This document shows, in pieces, positions 54,950 to 63,664 of a stretch of DNA of 64,000 bases. The first letter of the stretch is position 1. The number at the start of each line of letters is the position of its first letter. Under the pieces are notes generated by a model that saw only the letters and a list, made by a program, of their open reading frames with translations, ran no database searches and was not told where the DNA came from. Source of the DNA: Chitinophagaceae bacterium (lineage in GTDB: Bacteria; Bacteroidota; Bacteroidia; Chitinophagales; Chitinophagaceae). The stretch spans positions 1,224,501 through 1,288,500 of the forward strand of contig JADKJX010000001.1 in NCBI GenBank assembly GCA_016720775.1. Reading direction: 5' to 3'. The position numbers were made by a program, and so were the translations under genes.

Positions 54950-55318
54950 TTATTTAACTACCTGGAACTTTCCGGAATCCAGGATCTTTCCGTTTTTATC
55001 CCTGAGCTGGTAGATGTAAATGCCACGATAAAAATCATCCAATGGTATCGTGATCTTTGGAGCGACCTTACTTATCTCATTTATTTTTTTACCCATGAAA
55101 TTGTATACCTGTAGGGAATACGACTTGTCATAACCATACAGGAAATCAAAATTGATCACCGAAGTGGCGGGAATTGGATACGGCTTTAACATCTTTGCAA
55201 CCGGGTCACCGGGGCCAGAGGGCTTGTTTTGAGCAAAAGAAGTAAAATTTAATCCAATAAGTAAAATTGATATGTAAACAATTTTCTTCAACAAAGTAAA
55301 AATAGTAAAATCTTTCAA
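54950..55318 (-). CDS. small protein made of a signal peptide and a T9SS type-A sorting domain
   Basis: 122 residues. Signal peptide (about 1-29, ending SFAQ), a linker of about 20 residues (NKPSGPGDPVAKM), then a type-A sorting domain filling the rest (YPIPATSVINFDF, SLQVYNFMGKKI, ITIPLDDFYRGIYIYQLRD, GKFQVVK). Normally such a domain follows a large passenger; here there is none. It could be a remnant, a truncated gene or a mini-cargo. The upstream 97 bp to the peroxiredoxin gene show no lost passenger in any frame. Confidence 0.85.
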   Translation of the reverse strand: MKDFTIFTLLKKIVYISILLIGLNFTSFAQNKPSGPGDPVAKMLKPYPIPATSVINFDFLYGYDKSYSLQVYNFMGKKINEISKVAPKITIPLDDFYRGIYIYQLRDKNGKILDSGKFQVVK

Positions 55319-55415
55319 ATAACCAACATTTCAAAAACGGTTATTTCCGCCTGAAATATGTTAAAACAGTGTAAAATGAACTGTCTTATATTAAAACGGT
55401 AAATAATTCAAATTA

Positions 55416-55889
55416 TTATGAGTTTAATCCTTCGAGGGCCTTGTTTATGGCATTAAAGTCCGGGACTTCCCCGGCATTTTCCAACACTTCGGCATATCGG
55501 ATAATGCCTGTTTTATCAATGATGAAGGCAGATCGCTTACTTACACCATTCATATCCAGAATCCAGGTATCATACAGGCTGCCATAAAGTGCAGAGACCT
55601 CTTTATTGAAATCGCTCAGCAAAGGGAAATTATATTGTTGATCTTCTTTATACTTCTTCAGGGTAAATACCGAATCCACAGAAATGCCGGCAACCTGTGC
55701 ATTTGCATTACTATACCGGCTTATATCGTCTCGTACTGCACATAATTCTTTGGTACATGTGCTGGTGAATGCTTGCGGAAAGAAAAGCAGGAGTACGTTC
55801 TTTCCTTTAAGTGAGGAGAGGGATACTTTGTTCTTATCGGTATCGAATAATGTAAAATCAGGTGCAGGTTTACCGGTTTCAATTGCCAT
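55416..55889 (-). CDS. peroxiredoxin (AhpC/TSA family)
   Basis: 157 residues of the thioredoxin fold. The active site FPQAFTSTCTKELC has the peroxidatic Cys45 and a second Cys50 that may be the resolving cysteine of an atypical 2-Cys (BCP/AhpE-like) enzyme. Other features are PDFTLFDTDKNKVSL at the start and GISVDSVFTLKKYKEDQ. It reduces hydrogen peroxide and alkyl peroxides in the cytoplasm; no signal peptide is seen. The electron donor is not encoded nearby. Confidence 0.93.
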   Translation of the reverse strand: MAIETGKPAPDFTLFDTDKNKVSLSSLKGKNVLLLFFPQAFTSTCTKELCAVRDDISRYSNANAQVAGISVDSVFTLKKYKEDQQYNFPLLSDFNKEVSALYGSLYDTWILDMNGVSKRSAFIIDKTGIIRYAEVLENAGEVPDFNAINKALEGLNS

Positions 55890-56000
55890 GTCAGATGATT
55901 TGTCTTTGTAAAGGTAGTTGTTGTGTAAAACTTGTTAACAGCTATTACAGGCTTTTAGTTTAATTAGCAGGCAGATATTTATAACCAAAACAAATCAACT

Positions 56001-56609
56001 ATGAACAAGTACATAACAGAATTGATCGGAACATTATTCCTGGTGATGGGAGCGATACTGGGCGGTGCGGTTGGGGCATCACTGGCATTGATGATCATGG
56101 TTTATGCCGGCGGGCATGTATCAGGCGCCCATTATAACCCGGCAGTTACTTTATCTGTATGGATGCGGGGTAAAATTGAAATGAAAGAAGCGGTGATGTA
56201 TTGGGTATTCCAGTTTGTGGGTGCTTTGATTGCTGCATTAATTGTTATGTATGTTTTTTCTAATGAAGGCAGTGGTGAATGTAAGGTGACCGAAGGATGG
56301 GGAACAAAAGCGATCATTGCTGAACTTATGGGAACTTTTGCTTGGGCTTATGTTGTATTGAATGTGGCTACAGCCAAAGGCACCAGCGGCAACAGTTTTT
56401 ATGGAATTGCTATTGGCGGAACGGTATTGGCAATGGCTACAGCATTAGGTAGTTTTTCTGGCGGGGCTTTTAACCCGGCAGTTGCAATAGGCCTGGCTAT
56501 GCAGCATAGCTTTTGCTGGGATCATGTTTGGGTATATTTTGTAGGCCCCTTGGGTGGCGGTGCATTGGCAGCCATCGTTTTCAGTTTTATTAACCCCGAT
56601 GATAAATAG
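56001..56609 (+). CDS. MIP family aquaporin
   Basis: 202 residues with six membrane helices and the two half-helix motifs NPAVT (46-50) and NPAVA (about 158-162). It is short, like AqpZ-type water channels of Bacteroidota, and lacks the glycerol-facilitator insertions. The substrate is probably water, perhaps small solutes. It is divergent from the peroxiredoxin gene and has a good terminator at 56631-56660. Confidence 0.93.
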   Translation: MNKYITELIGTLFLVMGAILGGAVGASLALMIMVYAGGHVSGAHYNPAVTLSVWMRGKIEMKEAVMYWVFQFVGALIAALIVMYVFSNEGSGECKVTEGWGTKAIIAELMGTFAWAYVVLNVATAKGTSGNSFYGIAIGGTVLAMATALGSFSGGAFNPAVAIGLAMQHSFCWDHVWVYFVGPLGGGALAAIVFSFINPDDK

Positions 56610-56630
56610 CTGGCTTATCTTTTAAAAATT

Positions 56631-56660
56631 AAAAACCCCTCTGAAAAGAAGGGTTTTTTT
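56631..56660 (+). terminator. intrinsic terminator after the aquaporin gene
   Basis: AAAAACCC...GGGTTTTTTT stem with inner TCT/AGA pairs and a GAAA tetraloop, one internal mismatch, 22 bp after the stop codon. Confidence 0.85.
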
Positions 56661-57003
56661 GTTATCCAAACAATCCATAAAAACAAAAAATCTTTAGTTT
56701 GTTAGCACACGATCTTTGATATCTGGATTGAATATTCGGAATGAGTGCCTTTGAATACAAGACAGGTTAATCAACAGCAATAAATAGTATTGGGATTTTG
56801 CAATAGCTGGATGCACATTTGTAGGTACACCTGCTTTGTGCAGGGTATTTAATATTGTATTCATAGGATCGGTTTTTGGCCTCTGAAACTTTTGTTTAGC
56901 GCCAATATATAAACGCACATTCCATTATTTTATTGTTAAATACTGGCTATCAATGTATTGATGTTTTTTATGTTTTGTTCCATCCAATGGAGGCATAAAA
57001 AAA

Positions 57004-57034
57004 ATCCCTGCATTTTTTGTGCAGGGATCTTTTT
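57004..57034 (-). terminator. intrinsic terminator after the DUF1573 pair
   Basis: ATCCCTGCA, 7-nt loop, TGCAGGGAT with A/T runs on both sides. On the minus strand it follows the stop codon of the DUF1573 gene at 57049 by about 20 bp. Confidence 0.85.
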
Positions 57035-57048
57035 TATTAAGATAAAAA

Positions 57049-57549
57049 TCAGTTGTTGTTCTTTGACAGGGAATTCTTGGCGGCTGGCTTGTTTGATTTT
57101 ACAGGAGCTACAGGAGTCTCCGCCTTTTTCTTGGCATCATTAACTTCTGCTACCCATTTATCATATGCTGCTGCATCCAGAACATCACCGGTAATGGTAA
57201 TGCTTTTTGTTTCATCAACACCGGCAAATTTTACCGTAAGGTGTTTGTCAAAATGTCCTACGGCAAGTGCATTGAATTTGGCAGAAATAAAGCCGGTAGC
57301 ACCGGGTGCAATCGGAGACTTTGTATAGTCGCCAATGGTGCAGCCACATGTAGGGCTTGCCGTTTCAATGATCAGGGGTTCATTGCTTACGTTGGTCACA
57401 ATGAACTTCACCTCTTTAGGCTCATTTTGTTTCAGGTTTCCCTGGTTAATTACTTCGGTTTCAAATTTTGCAACGTCCGCAATTTTCTTTTGTGCAAATA
57501 AAGCAGATGTGAAAGTAAATGCAGTTGCAAGTAATAATAACTTCTTCAT
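57049..57549 (-). CDS. DUF1573 domain-containing secreted protein (copy 2)
   Basis: 166 residues. Signal peptide (about 1-19, ending LFAQ), a DUF1573/Ig-like domain (about 30-120) with the conserved cysteine pair in TASPTCGCTIGDY, and a charged, Lys/Ala/Pro-rich tail (about 135-166). The family is common in Bacteroidota and has no established function; the fold is ASPM-SPD-2-Hydin-like. It is 19 bp downstream of a paralogue on the same strand, so the two arose by tandem duplication and are co-transcribed. Confidence 0.88.
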   Translation of the reverse strand: MKKLLLLATAFTFTSALFAQKKIADVAKFETEVINQGNLKQNEPKEVKFIVTNVSNEPLIIETASPTCGCTIGDYTKSPIAPGATGFISAKFNALAVGHFDKHLTVKFAGVDETKSITITGDVLDAAAYDKWVAEVNDAKKKAETPVAPVKSNKPAAKNSLSKNNN

Positions 57550-57568
57550 GGTTATTTAATTTTAAAGT

Positions 57569-58051
57569 TTAATTTTTTAGATCGTTTAAGCCTTTGTTTT
57601 CCGGTGCTGAGCTTCCGGGTGTTTTCCACACCTCACCCTTGATGGTGATTTGTTTGGTCTGGGTATCGTTGTAAGAAACGGTAATGAATTTCGTAAATGG
57701 GCCTTCTGCAGCTGCATTATATCCCACGGTGATCTTGGTTGATCCACCGGGGGCAACTACTTTATCTTTTTCCCATTCAGGGGTAGTGCATCCACAACTT
57801 GCATGTACGTTACTGATCTTAAGATCTGAAGTACTCTTGTTGAATACTTCAAAAATATGTGTAACGGGTTTTCCCTGCGGGATTTTACCGAAATCAAATT
57901 CGGTTTCTTTTAAAACCAACAGGTTATCGGCCTGGGCTATCGTACCTGCATTTGTGGCGGTAGGTTGTGCAGGTGCTGCAGTAGACAATTGTTGTGCATT
58001 TGCAGCAGACAGGCAGGTTACTGCCAGTATGAGTGTAAATGTTTTCTTCAT
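57569..58051 (-). CDS. DUF1573 domain-containing secreted protein (copy 1)
   Basis: 160 residues. Signal peptide (1-19, ending ANAQ), an Ala/Thr/Gln-rich linker to about 40, and a DUF1573 domain (about 45-140) with FDFGKIPQGKPVTHIFEVFN and VHASCGCTTPEW. Its core is similar to the next gene; the N-terminal linker and C-terminal tail differ. It is divergent from the fused E1 gene. Function unknown; the envelope location is inferred from the signal peptide. Confidence 0.88.
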   Translation of the reverse strand: MKKTFTLILAVTCLSAANAQQLSTAAPAQPTATNAGTIAQADNLLVLKETEFDFGKIPQGKPVTHIFEVFNKSTSDLKISNVHASCGCTTPEWEKDKVVAPGGSTKITVGYNAAAEGPFTKFITVSYNDTQTKQITIKGEVWKTPGSSAPENKGLNDLKN

Positions 58052-58159
58052 ATTATTTATTTGTTTTAAAATAAGGCTCTCAAAGATACTAAAACGGATT
58101 CAACGCCCCCAAATTGTCATCCTGTTAGGAGATTTTTAACAAAGCTCCCCTTTAATTTA

Positions 58160-58167
58160 TATTTTTG
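58160..58167 (+). promoter_or_regulatory. -7 promoter box of the fused E1 gene
   Basis: TATTTTTG, an exact TAnnTTTG match, 11 bp before the ATG at 58179. No TTG at -33. Confidence 0.45.
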
Positions 58168-58178
58168 CAGTACATTAA

Positions 58179-60557
58179 ATGACCATGGATACAACCAACA
58201 ATAACGAAGCTGAGCTGGCTGAAAAACTGAGTTTCGATAAATTCAGAATTGAGGTAAGTAAAGACTACCGGCTCGCCTGTGAAAGCAGGGAAACAAGCTT
58301 GCTGGGCCGAAAAGAAGTACTTACCGGGAAGGCAAAATTTGGAATTTTTGGAGATGGAAAAGAGATCGCACAGGTGGCCATGGCTAAGTTCTTCCGCCCC
58401 GGTGATTTCAGGGCAGGGTACTACCGTGACCAGACCTTTATGTTTGCAAGTGGCCTTGCTACGATCGAACAATTCTTTTCTCAACTCTATGCCGATCCCG
58501 ATGTTGCCAATGATCCCTTTAGTGCAGGCCGGCAAATGAATGCGCACTTTGCTACAAAGATGGTGGATGAAAATGGCGACTGGCTCAACCTGGTTGAACG
58601 GAAAAATGTAAGCAGCGATATTGCACCTACTGCCGGGCAAATGCCAAGGGGCCTGGGACTTGCCTTTGCATCCAAGGCCTTCCGGAACATAAAACAAACG
58701 CATCAATTATCTCACCTCAGTAATAACGGCAACGAAATTTGCTTTTGTACCATTGGCGATGCATCAACCAGTGAAGGACATTTTTGGGAAACGGTAAATG
58801 CAGCCGGTGTGCTGCAGGTTCCTTTGGCTGTTTTTGTATGGGATGATGGTTATGGAATTTCTGTTCCCAAAAAATACCAGACAACCAAAGCATCCATCTC
58901 CGATGCATTAAAGGGATTTCAGAAAAAAGACGGAACCAACGGAATTGATATTTACAAACTGAAGGGATGGGATTATGCCGGCATGTGTGAGATACTGGAA
59001 CCGGCCATTCAAAAAATAAGGGATACACATACACCTGCTGTTTTTCACGTGGAAGAGATCACACAACCACAGGGCCACTCCACTTCCGGAAGCCACGAAC
59101 GGTATAAAACACCCGAACGCCTGGAATGGGAAAAAGAATGGGATGGACTGAAACAAATGCGGGAATGGATCCTTGCCAATGCATTGGCTGAAACAGAAGA
59201 ACTGAACAGCATCGAAGAAAATGCCCGCCAGTTTGCAAGAGAAAGCAAACAAAAAGCGTGGCAAAAATATATTGATCCTGTAAAACAAATGGTTGCAAGA
59301 ACTGTTGACACGTTAAGACCATTTGAGGAGGCAAATCCATCAGTAAAAAAACTTGCTGACGAACTTGCCTCTTTACGGGAACCTATGCGCAGGGATATTA
59401 TGAAAACCCTTGCAACAGTTTTAGACATAACGGAAAACAATGATGCAGTTAAGCAGTTGTATGGATCCTTTAAAAATGAAAACGCAGTTCTTTATAACAG
59501 CTATCTCTACAATGATGGCCCCAGGTCAGCATTAAAAGTTCCTGCCATCGATCCTTACTATACCGATGACTCCCCATTGGTGAATGGCTACGAAGTGCTG
59601 AATAAATACTTCGATGAATTATTCGCAACCAATAATAAAGTAATTGCCTTTGGCGAAGACCTTGGCCATATCGGCGATGTAAACCAGGGCTTCAGTGGCT
59701 TGCAGGAAAAGCACGGCCCAGAAAGAATATTTGATACAGGCATTCGTGAGTTAACGATCATGGGGCAGGGAATTGGTTTATCATTAAGAGGTCTGCGGCC
59801 GATTGCCGAAATTCAATACCTCGATTATTTATTATATGGGTTACAACCGCTCAGTGATGATGTTTGCACCACTCATTTCCGCACAGCAGGACAACAAAGC
59901 TGCCCGTTAATTGTAAGAACAAGGGGGCATAGACTCGAAGGCATCTGGCACAGCGGCTCACCCATGGGAATGATCATTAACGCACTCAGGGGTATGTATG
60001 TATGTGTGCCACGAAACATGGTGCAGGCTGCGGGAATGTACAATACATTATTACAAAGTAATGATCCCGGCCTGGTAATAGAATGCCTGAACGGGTATCG
60101 CTTAAAAGAAAAATTGCCAGCCAACTTAATGGCCTACACGGTGCCGTTGGGCGTGCCTGAAGTGATAAAGGAAGGAACGGATATAACCATGGTAAGCTAT
60201 GGTTCTACGTTACGCATTGTGATGGAAGCTGCCGAAACATTAGATAAGGCGGGCATCAGTTGTGAAGTGATGGATGTGCAGACCTTATTGCCTTTCGATA
60301 TCAATCATGCCATTGTTGCGTCGCTTAAAAAAACCAACCGCATTGTTTTTATTGATGAAGACGTGCCTGGAGGTGCTGCAGCCTTTATGTTCAATAAAGT
60401 GATGGAAGAACAGGGTGGCTATAAATTTTTAGATGTTTCGCCAAGAACCATCACGGCAAAAGCGCATCGTCCTTCTTATGGCAGTGATGGGGACTATTTC
60501 AGCAAGCCTAACACAGAAGATATTGTTTCTGTAATTAAAGAAATGATGGCAGAGTAA
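58179..60557 (+). CDS. 2-oxoacid dehydrogenase E1 component, fused alpha and beta subunits
   Basis: 792 residues. The alpha half (about 1-390) has the thiamine diphosphate motif GDASTSEGHFWETVNAAGV (about 191-209); the beta half (about 445-792) has AFGEDLGHIGDVNQGFSGL and ERIFDTGIRELTIMGQGIG. In most bacteria these are two proteins; fused forms are common in Bacteroidota and are usually assigned to branched-chain 2-oxoacid or pyruvate dehydrogenase. The E2 and E3 components are not in the window, so the substrate is open. An ATG at codon 3 is an alternative start. Confidence 0.92.
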   Translation: MTMDTTNNNEAELAEKLSFDKFRIEVSKDYRLACESRETSLLGRKEVLTGKAKFGIFGDGKEIAQVAMAKFFRPGDFRAGYYRDQTFMFASGLATIEQFFSQLYADPDVANDPFSAGRQMNAHFATKMVDENGDWLNLVERKNVSSDIAPTAGQMPRGLGLAFASKAFRNIKQTHQLSHLSNNGNEICFCTIGDASTSEGHFWETVNAAGVLQVPLAVFVWDDGYGISVPKKYQTTKASISDALKGFQKKDGTNGIDIYKLKGWDYAGMCEILEPAIQKIRDTHTPAVFHVEEITQPQGHSTSGSHERYKTPERLEWEKEWDGLKQMREWILANALAETEELNSIEENARQFARESKQKAWQKYIDPVKQMVARTVDTLRPFEEANPSVKKLADELASLREPMRRDIMKTLATVLDITENNDAVKQLYGSFKNENAVLYNSYLYNDGPRSALKVPAIDPYYTDDSPLVNGYEVLNKYFDELFATNNKVIAFGEDLGHIGDVNQGFSGLQEKHGPERIFDTGIRELTIMGQGIGLSLRGLRPIAEIQYLDYLLYGLQPLSDDVCTTHFRTAGQQSCPLIVRTRGHRLEGIWHSGSPMGMIINALRGMYVCVPRNMVQAAGMYNTLLQSNDPGLVIECLNGYRLKEKLPANLMAYTVPLGVPEVIKEGTDITMVSYGSTLRIVMEAAETLDKAGISCEVMDVQTLLPFDINHAIVASLKKTNRIVFIDEDVPGGAAAFMFNKVMEEQGGYKFLDVSPRTITAKAHRPSYGSDGDYFSKPNTEDIVSVIKEMMAE

Positions 60558-60569
60558 GCAGAATTCAAA

Positions 60570-61364
60570 ATGAAGCTGACGCTATATCAAATAGATGCTT
60601 TCACCAGTAAACTCTTCAGCGGTAATCCCGCTGCAGTAATTCATTTAGAACATTGGCTTGATGATGTATTAATGCAAAGCATTGCAATGGAAAATAATCT
60701 TTCCGAAACAGTTTTTTTTGTTCCATCAGCAAATAAAGATTCAGATTTTGACATAAGATGGTTTACACCCGAAGTGGAAATTAATTTGTGTGGCCACGCC
60801 ACGCTGGCAAGTGCTTATGTGTTGTTCAATATATTGGGTTTTGATAAACCCGGAATACGTTTTAGTTCTTTAAGCGGCATATTGAAAGTGACCAGGGAGG
60901 ATAATCTTATCTGCATGGACTTTCCGTCCTGGAAACCCGAGCGGCTGGATATATATCCCGATGAACTTTCTGCCATGCTTGACAATGTTGAAATAGTTGG
61001 CGTTTACAAGCACCGGGATATTTTAGTGGAGCTATTGAATGAAGAGGTAGTAAAGAAGTGCAATCCGGATTTTTCGCTGATGAAAAAGCACGTCGATAAA
61101 ATGATCATTACAGCTCCTGGAAAGAATGTCGATTTTGTCTCCCGTTTTTTTGCACCGGGTGCCGGTATTGATGAAGATCCCGTAACAGGTTCAGCTCATT
61201 CGCAGCTAATTCCTTTTTGGGCAGAAAAGTTGGGGAAGAATGAAATGCATGCGCTACAACTGTCCAAACGAGGCGGAGAAATCTGGTGTGAGCAAAATGA
61301 CGAGAGGGTGCTAATGAAGGGTAAAGCCGTTTACTATATGAAAGGAGAAATTACTCTGCACTGA
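60570..61364 (+). CDS. PhzF family isomerase-like protein
   Basis: 264 residues. N-terminal PhzF motif QIDAFTSKLFSGNPAAV, ENNLSETVFFV with the catalytic-type glutamate, and RWFTPEVEINLCGHATLA; C-terminal RFFAPGAGIDEDPVTGSAH. The epimerase/isomerase fold is typical of PhzF, which isomerises DHHA in phenazine formation, but no phenazine genes are here. It is one of the many orphan members of unknown substrate. It starts 12 bp after the E1 gene and probably shares its transcript. Confidence 0.9.
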   Translation: MKLTLYQIDAFTSKLFSGNPAAVIHLEHWLDDVLMQSIAMENNLSETVFFVPSANKDSDFDIRWFTPEVEINLCGHATLASAYVLFNILGFDKPGIRFSSLSGILKVTREDNLICMDFPSWKPERLDIYPDELSAMLDNVEIVGVYKHRDILVELLNEEVVKKCNPDFSLMKKHVDKMIITAPGKNVDFVSRFFAPGAGIDEDPVTGSAHSQLIPFWAEKLGKNEMHALQLSKRGGEIWCEQNDERVLMKGKAVYYMKGEITLH

Positions 61365-61473
61365 TCAGGAGCAACCTCATTACTGAAAGTCTTCACAAAA
61401 AAAATCTATTTCACCCAATGGGGTATTGTTCCATAAAGCTTATTTAGGGATATTTAAGTACATTATGATAGTT

Positions 61474-63616
61474 ATGAAATTCAAGTGTTTAATTATACCT
61501 GTAGTGATGTGTAGTTTATGTCACAATTTTTGTTTTTCTCAGAATAGTGAAATTGATAGTCTTAAAAATGTTCTTTTAAATGCAAAAGAAGATGTCAAAA
61601 AGATTGAAATTATCAATGAACTAAGCTTTGGTTATTATAAAAACGATTGTTTTGATAGTTCATTGCATTATGCAAAATATGCTTTGATGCTGGCTGAAAA
61701 AATTAACTATACAAAAGGGAAGGGATTTGCCTTGGTTAATATCAGTATTTGTTTACTTCATCAATACTATACAAATTGGGATTCCGACAAATTGAATGAA
61801 TGTATTAAATATTGCAACACAGCCTTTGAAATTGCGCTTCAAACAAAAAATAAAATACTTATTGGCCGCACCTATTCTTGCTTTGGGGAAATAGCATCGT
61901 TTCAACATAATTACAATAAAGCACTGGAGAATTACAATAAAGCATTGGATTTTTACTCGAAGGTTGGAGAAAAGAGTCTTATAATATTGGCTTTGTGGGA
62001 CATCACACTATTTTATAAAGAACAGAATAATTATACTGTAGCGTTAAAATATACTTACAAAACACTAAAATATTCTGAAGAGACAGGGGATGAAAAAAAA
62101 ATTGCAGATTGTTATTATTTATTGGGAGGTATTAGCAAGCGCAATGTTAATTATATTGATGCTTTAAAGTTTTATTACAAAAGCCTGGCTATATATAAAA
62201 GCCTAAATAAGCATTTTGATGCTGCCTGGGTATCGAATGCTATTGCAGACGTCTATCTCGAGGAAAATAAGAATAGCGAAGCATTAACAAATTATTTTTT
62301 TGCTGAAAAAATATTTCAAAACCCGGGAGGGTCGAAGGAAGGGCTGCCGTGGAGTTATAATGGTATTGGAAGAGTGTATGATTTAAAAGGCGACTCCGCA
62401 AAAAGAGCTGGCAATAGTCAGAGTGCAATAAGTAATTTTAATGTAGCCAGGAATTATTACCAGAAGTCATTGGAAATGTATTTAACAGCCGGGGATAGTA
62501 CATGGATAGCAGATAGTTATATTTATTTATGTAAAGTAAATATAAAGCTCTTCAACTTTAAAGAAGCGAAGCGCTGGCTTGACAATGCACTAGCGTTGTC
62601 AAAAAAAATCAGTGATATCTATTTACTTAAGTCTTGTTATTTACTTTTGTCTGAATTCTATAGTATAACTGGTAATTACCGACTTGCATTAGACAACTAC
62701 AAAACATCAGTATTTTATCTTGACAGCATTAACAGTAGTGAAGAGATTAGGGAATCTGAACGAATTAAACTGCAATACCAGTTTAATAAGGTAGAAGATT
62801 CACTAAAGCAAAATCAATTGATAACAGAAACAAAACTCCAGGCACAAAAAAACGAAAGTATTTTTATTGGGCTGGCCTTGTATTGCTTGGGCTGCTTTCT
62901 TTTTTTGTGTTTCTGAACTTCCGCAACCAAAAGAAAATAAACAGATTGGCAAGTGAAACCCACGCCCGGCAAAAAGCTGAATTGGAAATGCAAAGTCTTC
63001 AGGCTGTATTAAGTGAACGTCTCCGCATCAGCAGTGAACTACATGATGAAATAGGTGCCACCCTCAGTGGTATTGCCATGTACAGTCACCTTACCAAAGA
63101 ACAAATGAAAAAGGGTCAAACAGCAGAGATAGAAAGATCACTGAATGTAATGCAGCAGTCCTCCGCAAAATGGTAGACAAGTTGAGTGATATTGTATGGC
63201 TTATCAACCCCGAACAGGATTCACTGCAGATGCTGGTGACAAGACTTGAAGAGTATGCTACTGATATGGCTGCTATCAAAAATATACAGGTCAGGATCAG
63301 TGTACCGGAAAAAATTGTGGAGATCAATCTGCCTGTTGAAAGCCGCCGAAACATCTACCTGTTTTGTAAAGAAGCAATTAACAATGCAGTTAAATACAGT
63401 AATGCAACATTGCTTGAGCTAACCGTAGGAGAAGTAAATGGGAAACTGGAATTTTCGGTAAGTGATAATGGTAAAGGATTTGATGCAGTAATGGTAAGGA
63501 GAGGAAATGGACTCGAGAACATGCAGAAAAGAGCTGATGAAATAGGGGCGAAATTGATCTTACAGTCAAAGGAAAACGAAGGAGCTTCTGTAAGCCTGCA
63601 ATGCAAAATCACCTGA
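61474..63616 (+). CDS. TPR-containing sensor histidine kinase (HisKA_3), two one-base frameshifts
   Basis: Three frames together encode about 714 residues. Start ATG at 61474 (MKFKCLIIP) with a signal peptide ending CFSQ. Parts in order: 8 or so TPR repeats in the periplasm (about 60-430), a coiled coil, one membrane helix (LLGLLSFFVFLNF), a HisKA_3 dimerisation helix with the phospho-acceptor histidine in ISSELHDEIGATLSG, and an HATPase with EAINNAVKYSNAT, DNGKGF and GNGLENMQKRADEIGAKL. Breaks are near 62877-62884 and at the AAAA run just before 63172; both would be mended by one added base. The response regulator follows by 48 bp. Confidence 0.85.
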
Positions 63617-63664
63617 TGGGGTATTGCCTTAATAAAAATATTATCCCACATTTGTTATGAAATC

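Larger units (their letters stand above)
56610..57048. other. 439-bp gap without a convincing gene
   Basis: The gap holds two terminators (56631-56660 and 57004-57034). Between them is AT-rich sequence with one weak minus-strand reading frame (56694-56918, 74 codons) of biased composition. I see no tRNA, repeat or operator here. Confidence 0.6.

Noticed and set aside
56694..56918. 74-codon minus-strand open frame in the only large gap
   Set aside because: No recognisable domain, promoter or ribosome site, and it ends in AT-rich filler. An internal start (MNTILNTLHKAG) is possible but cannot be supported.
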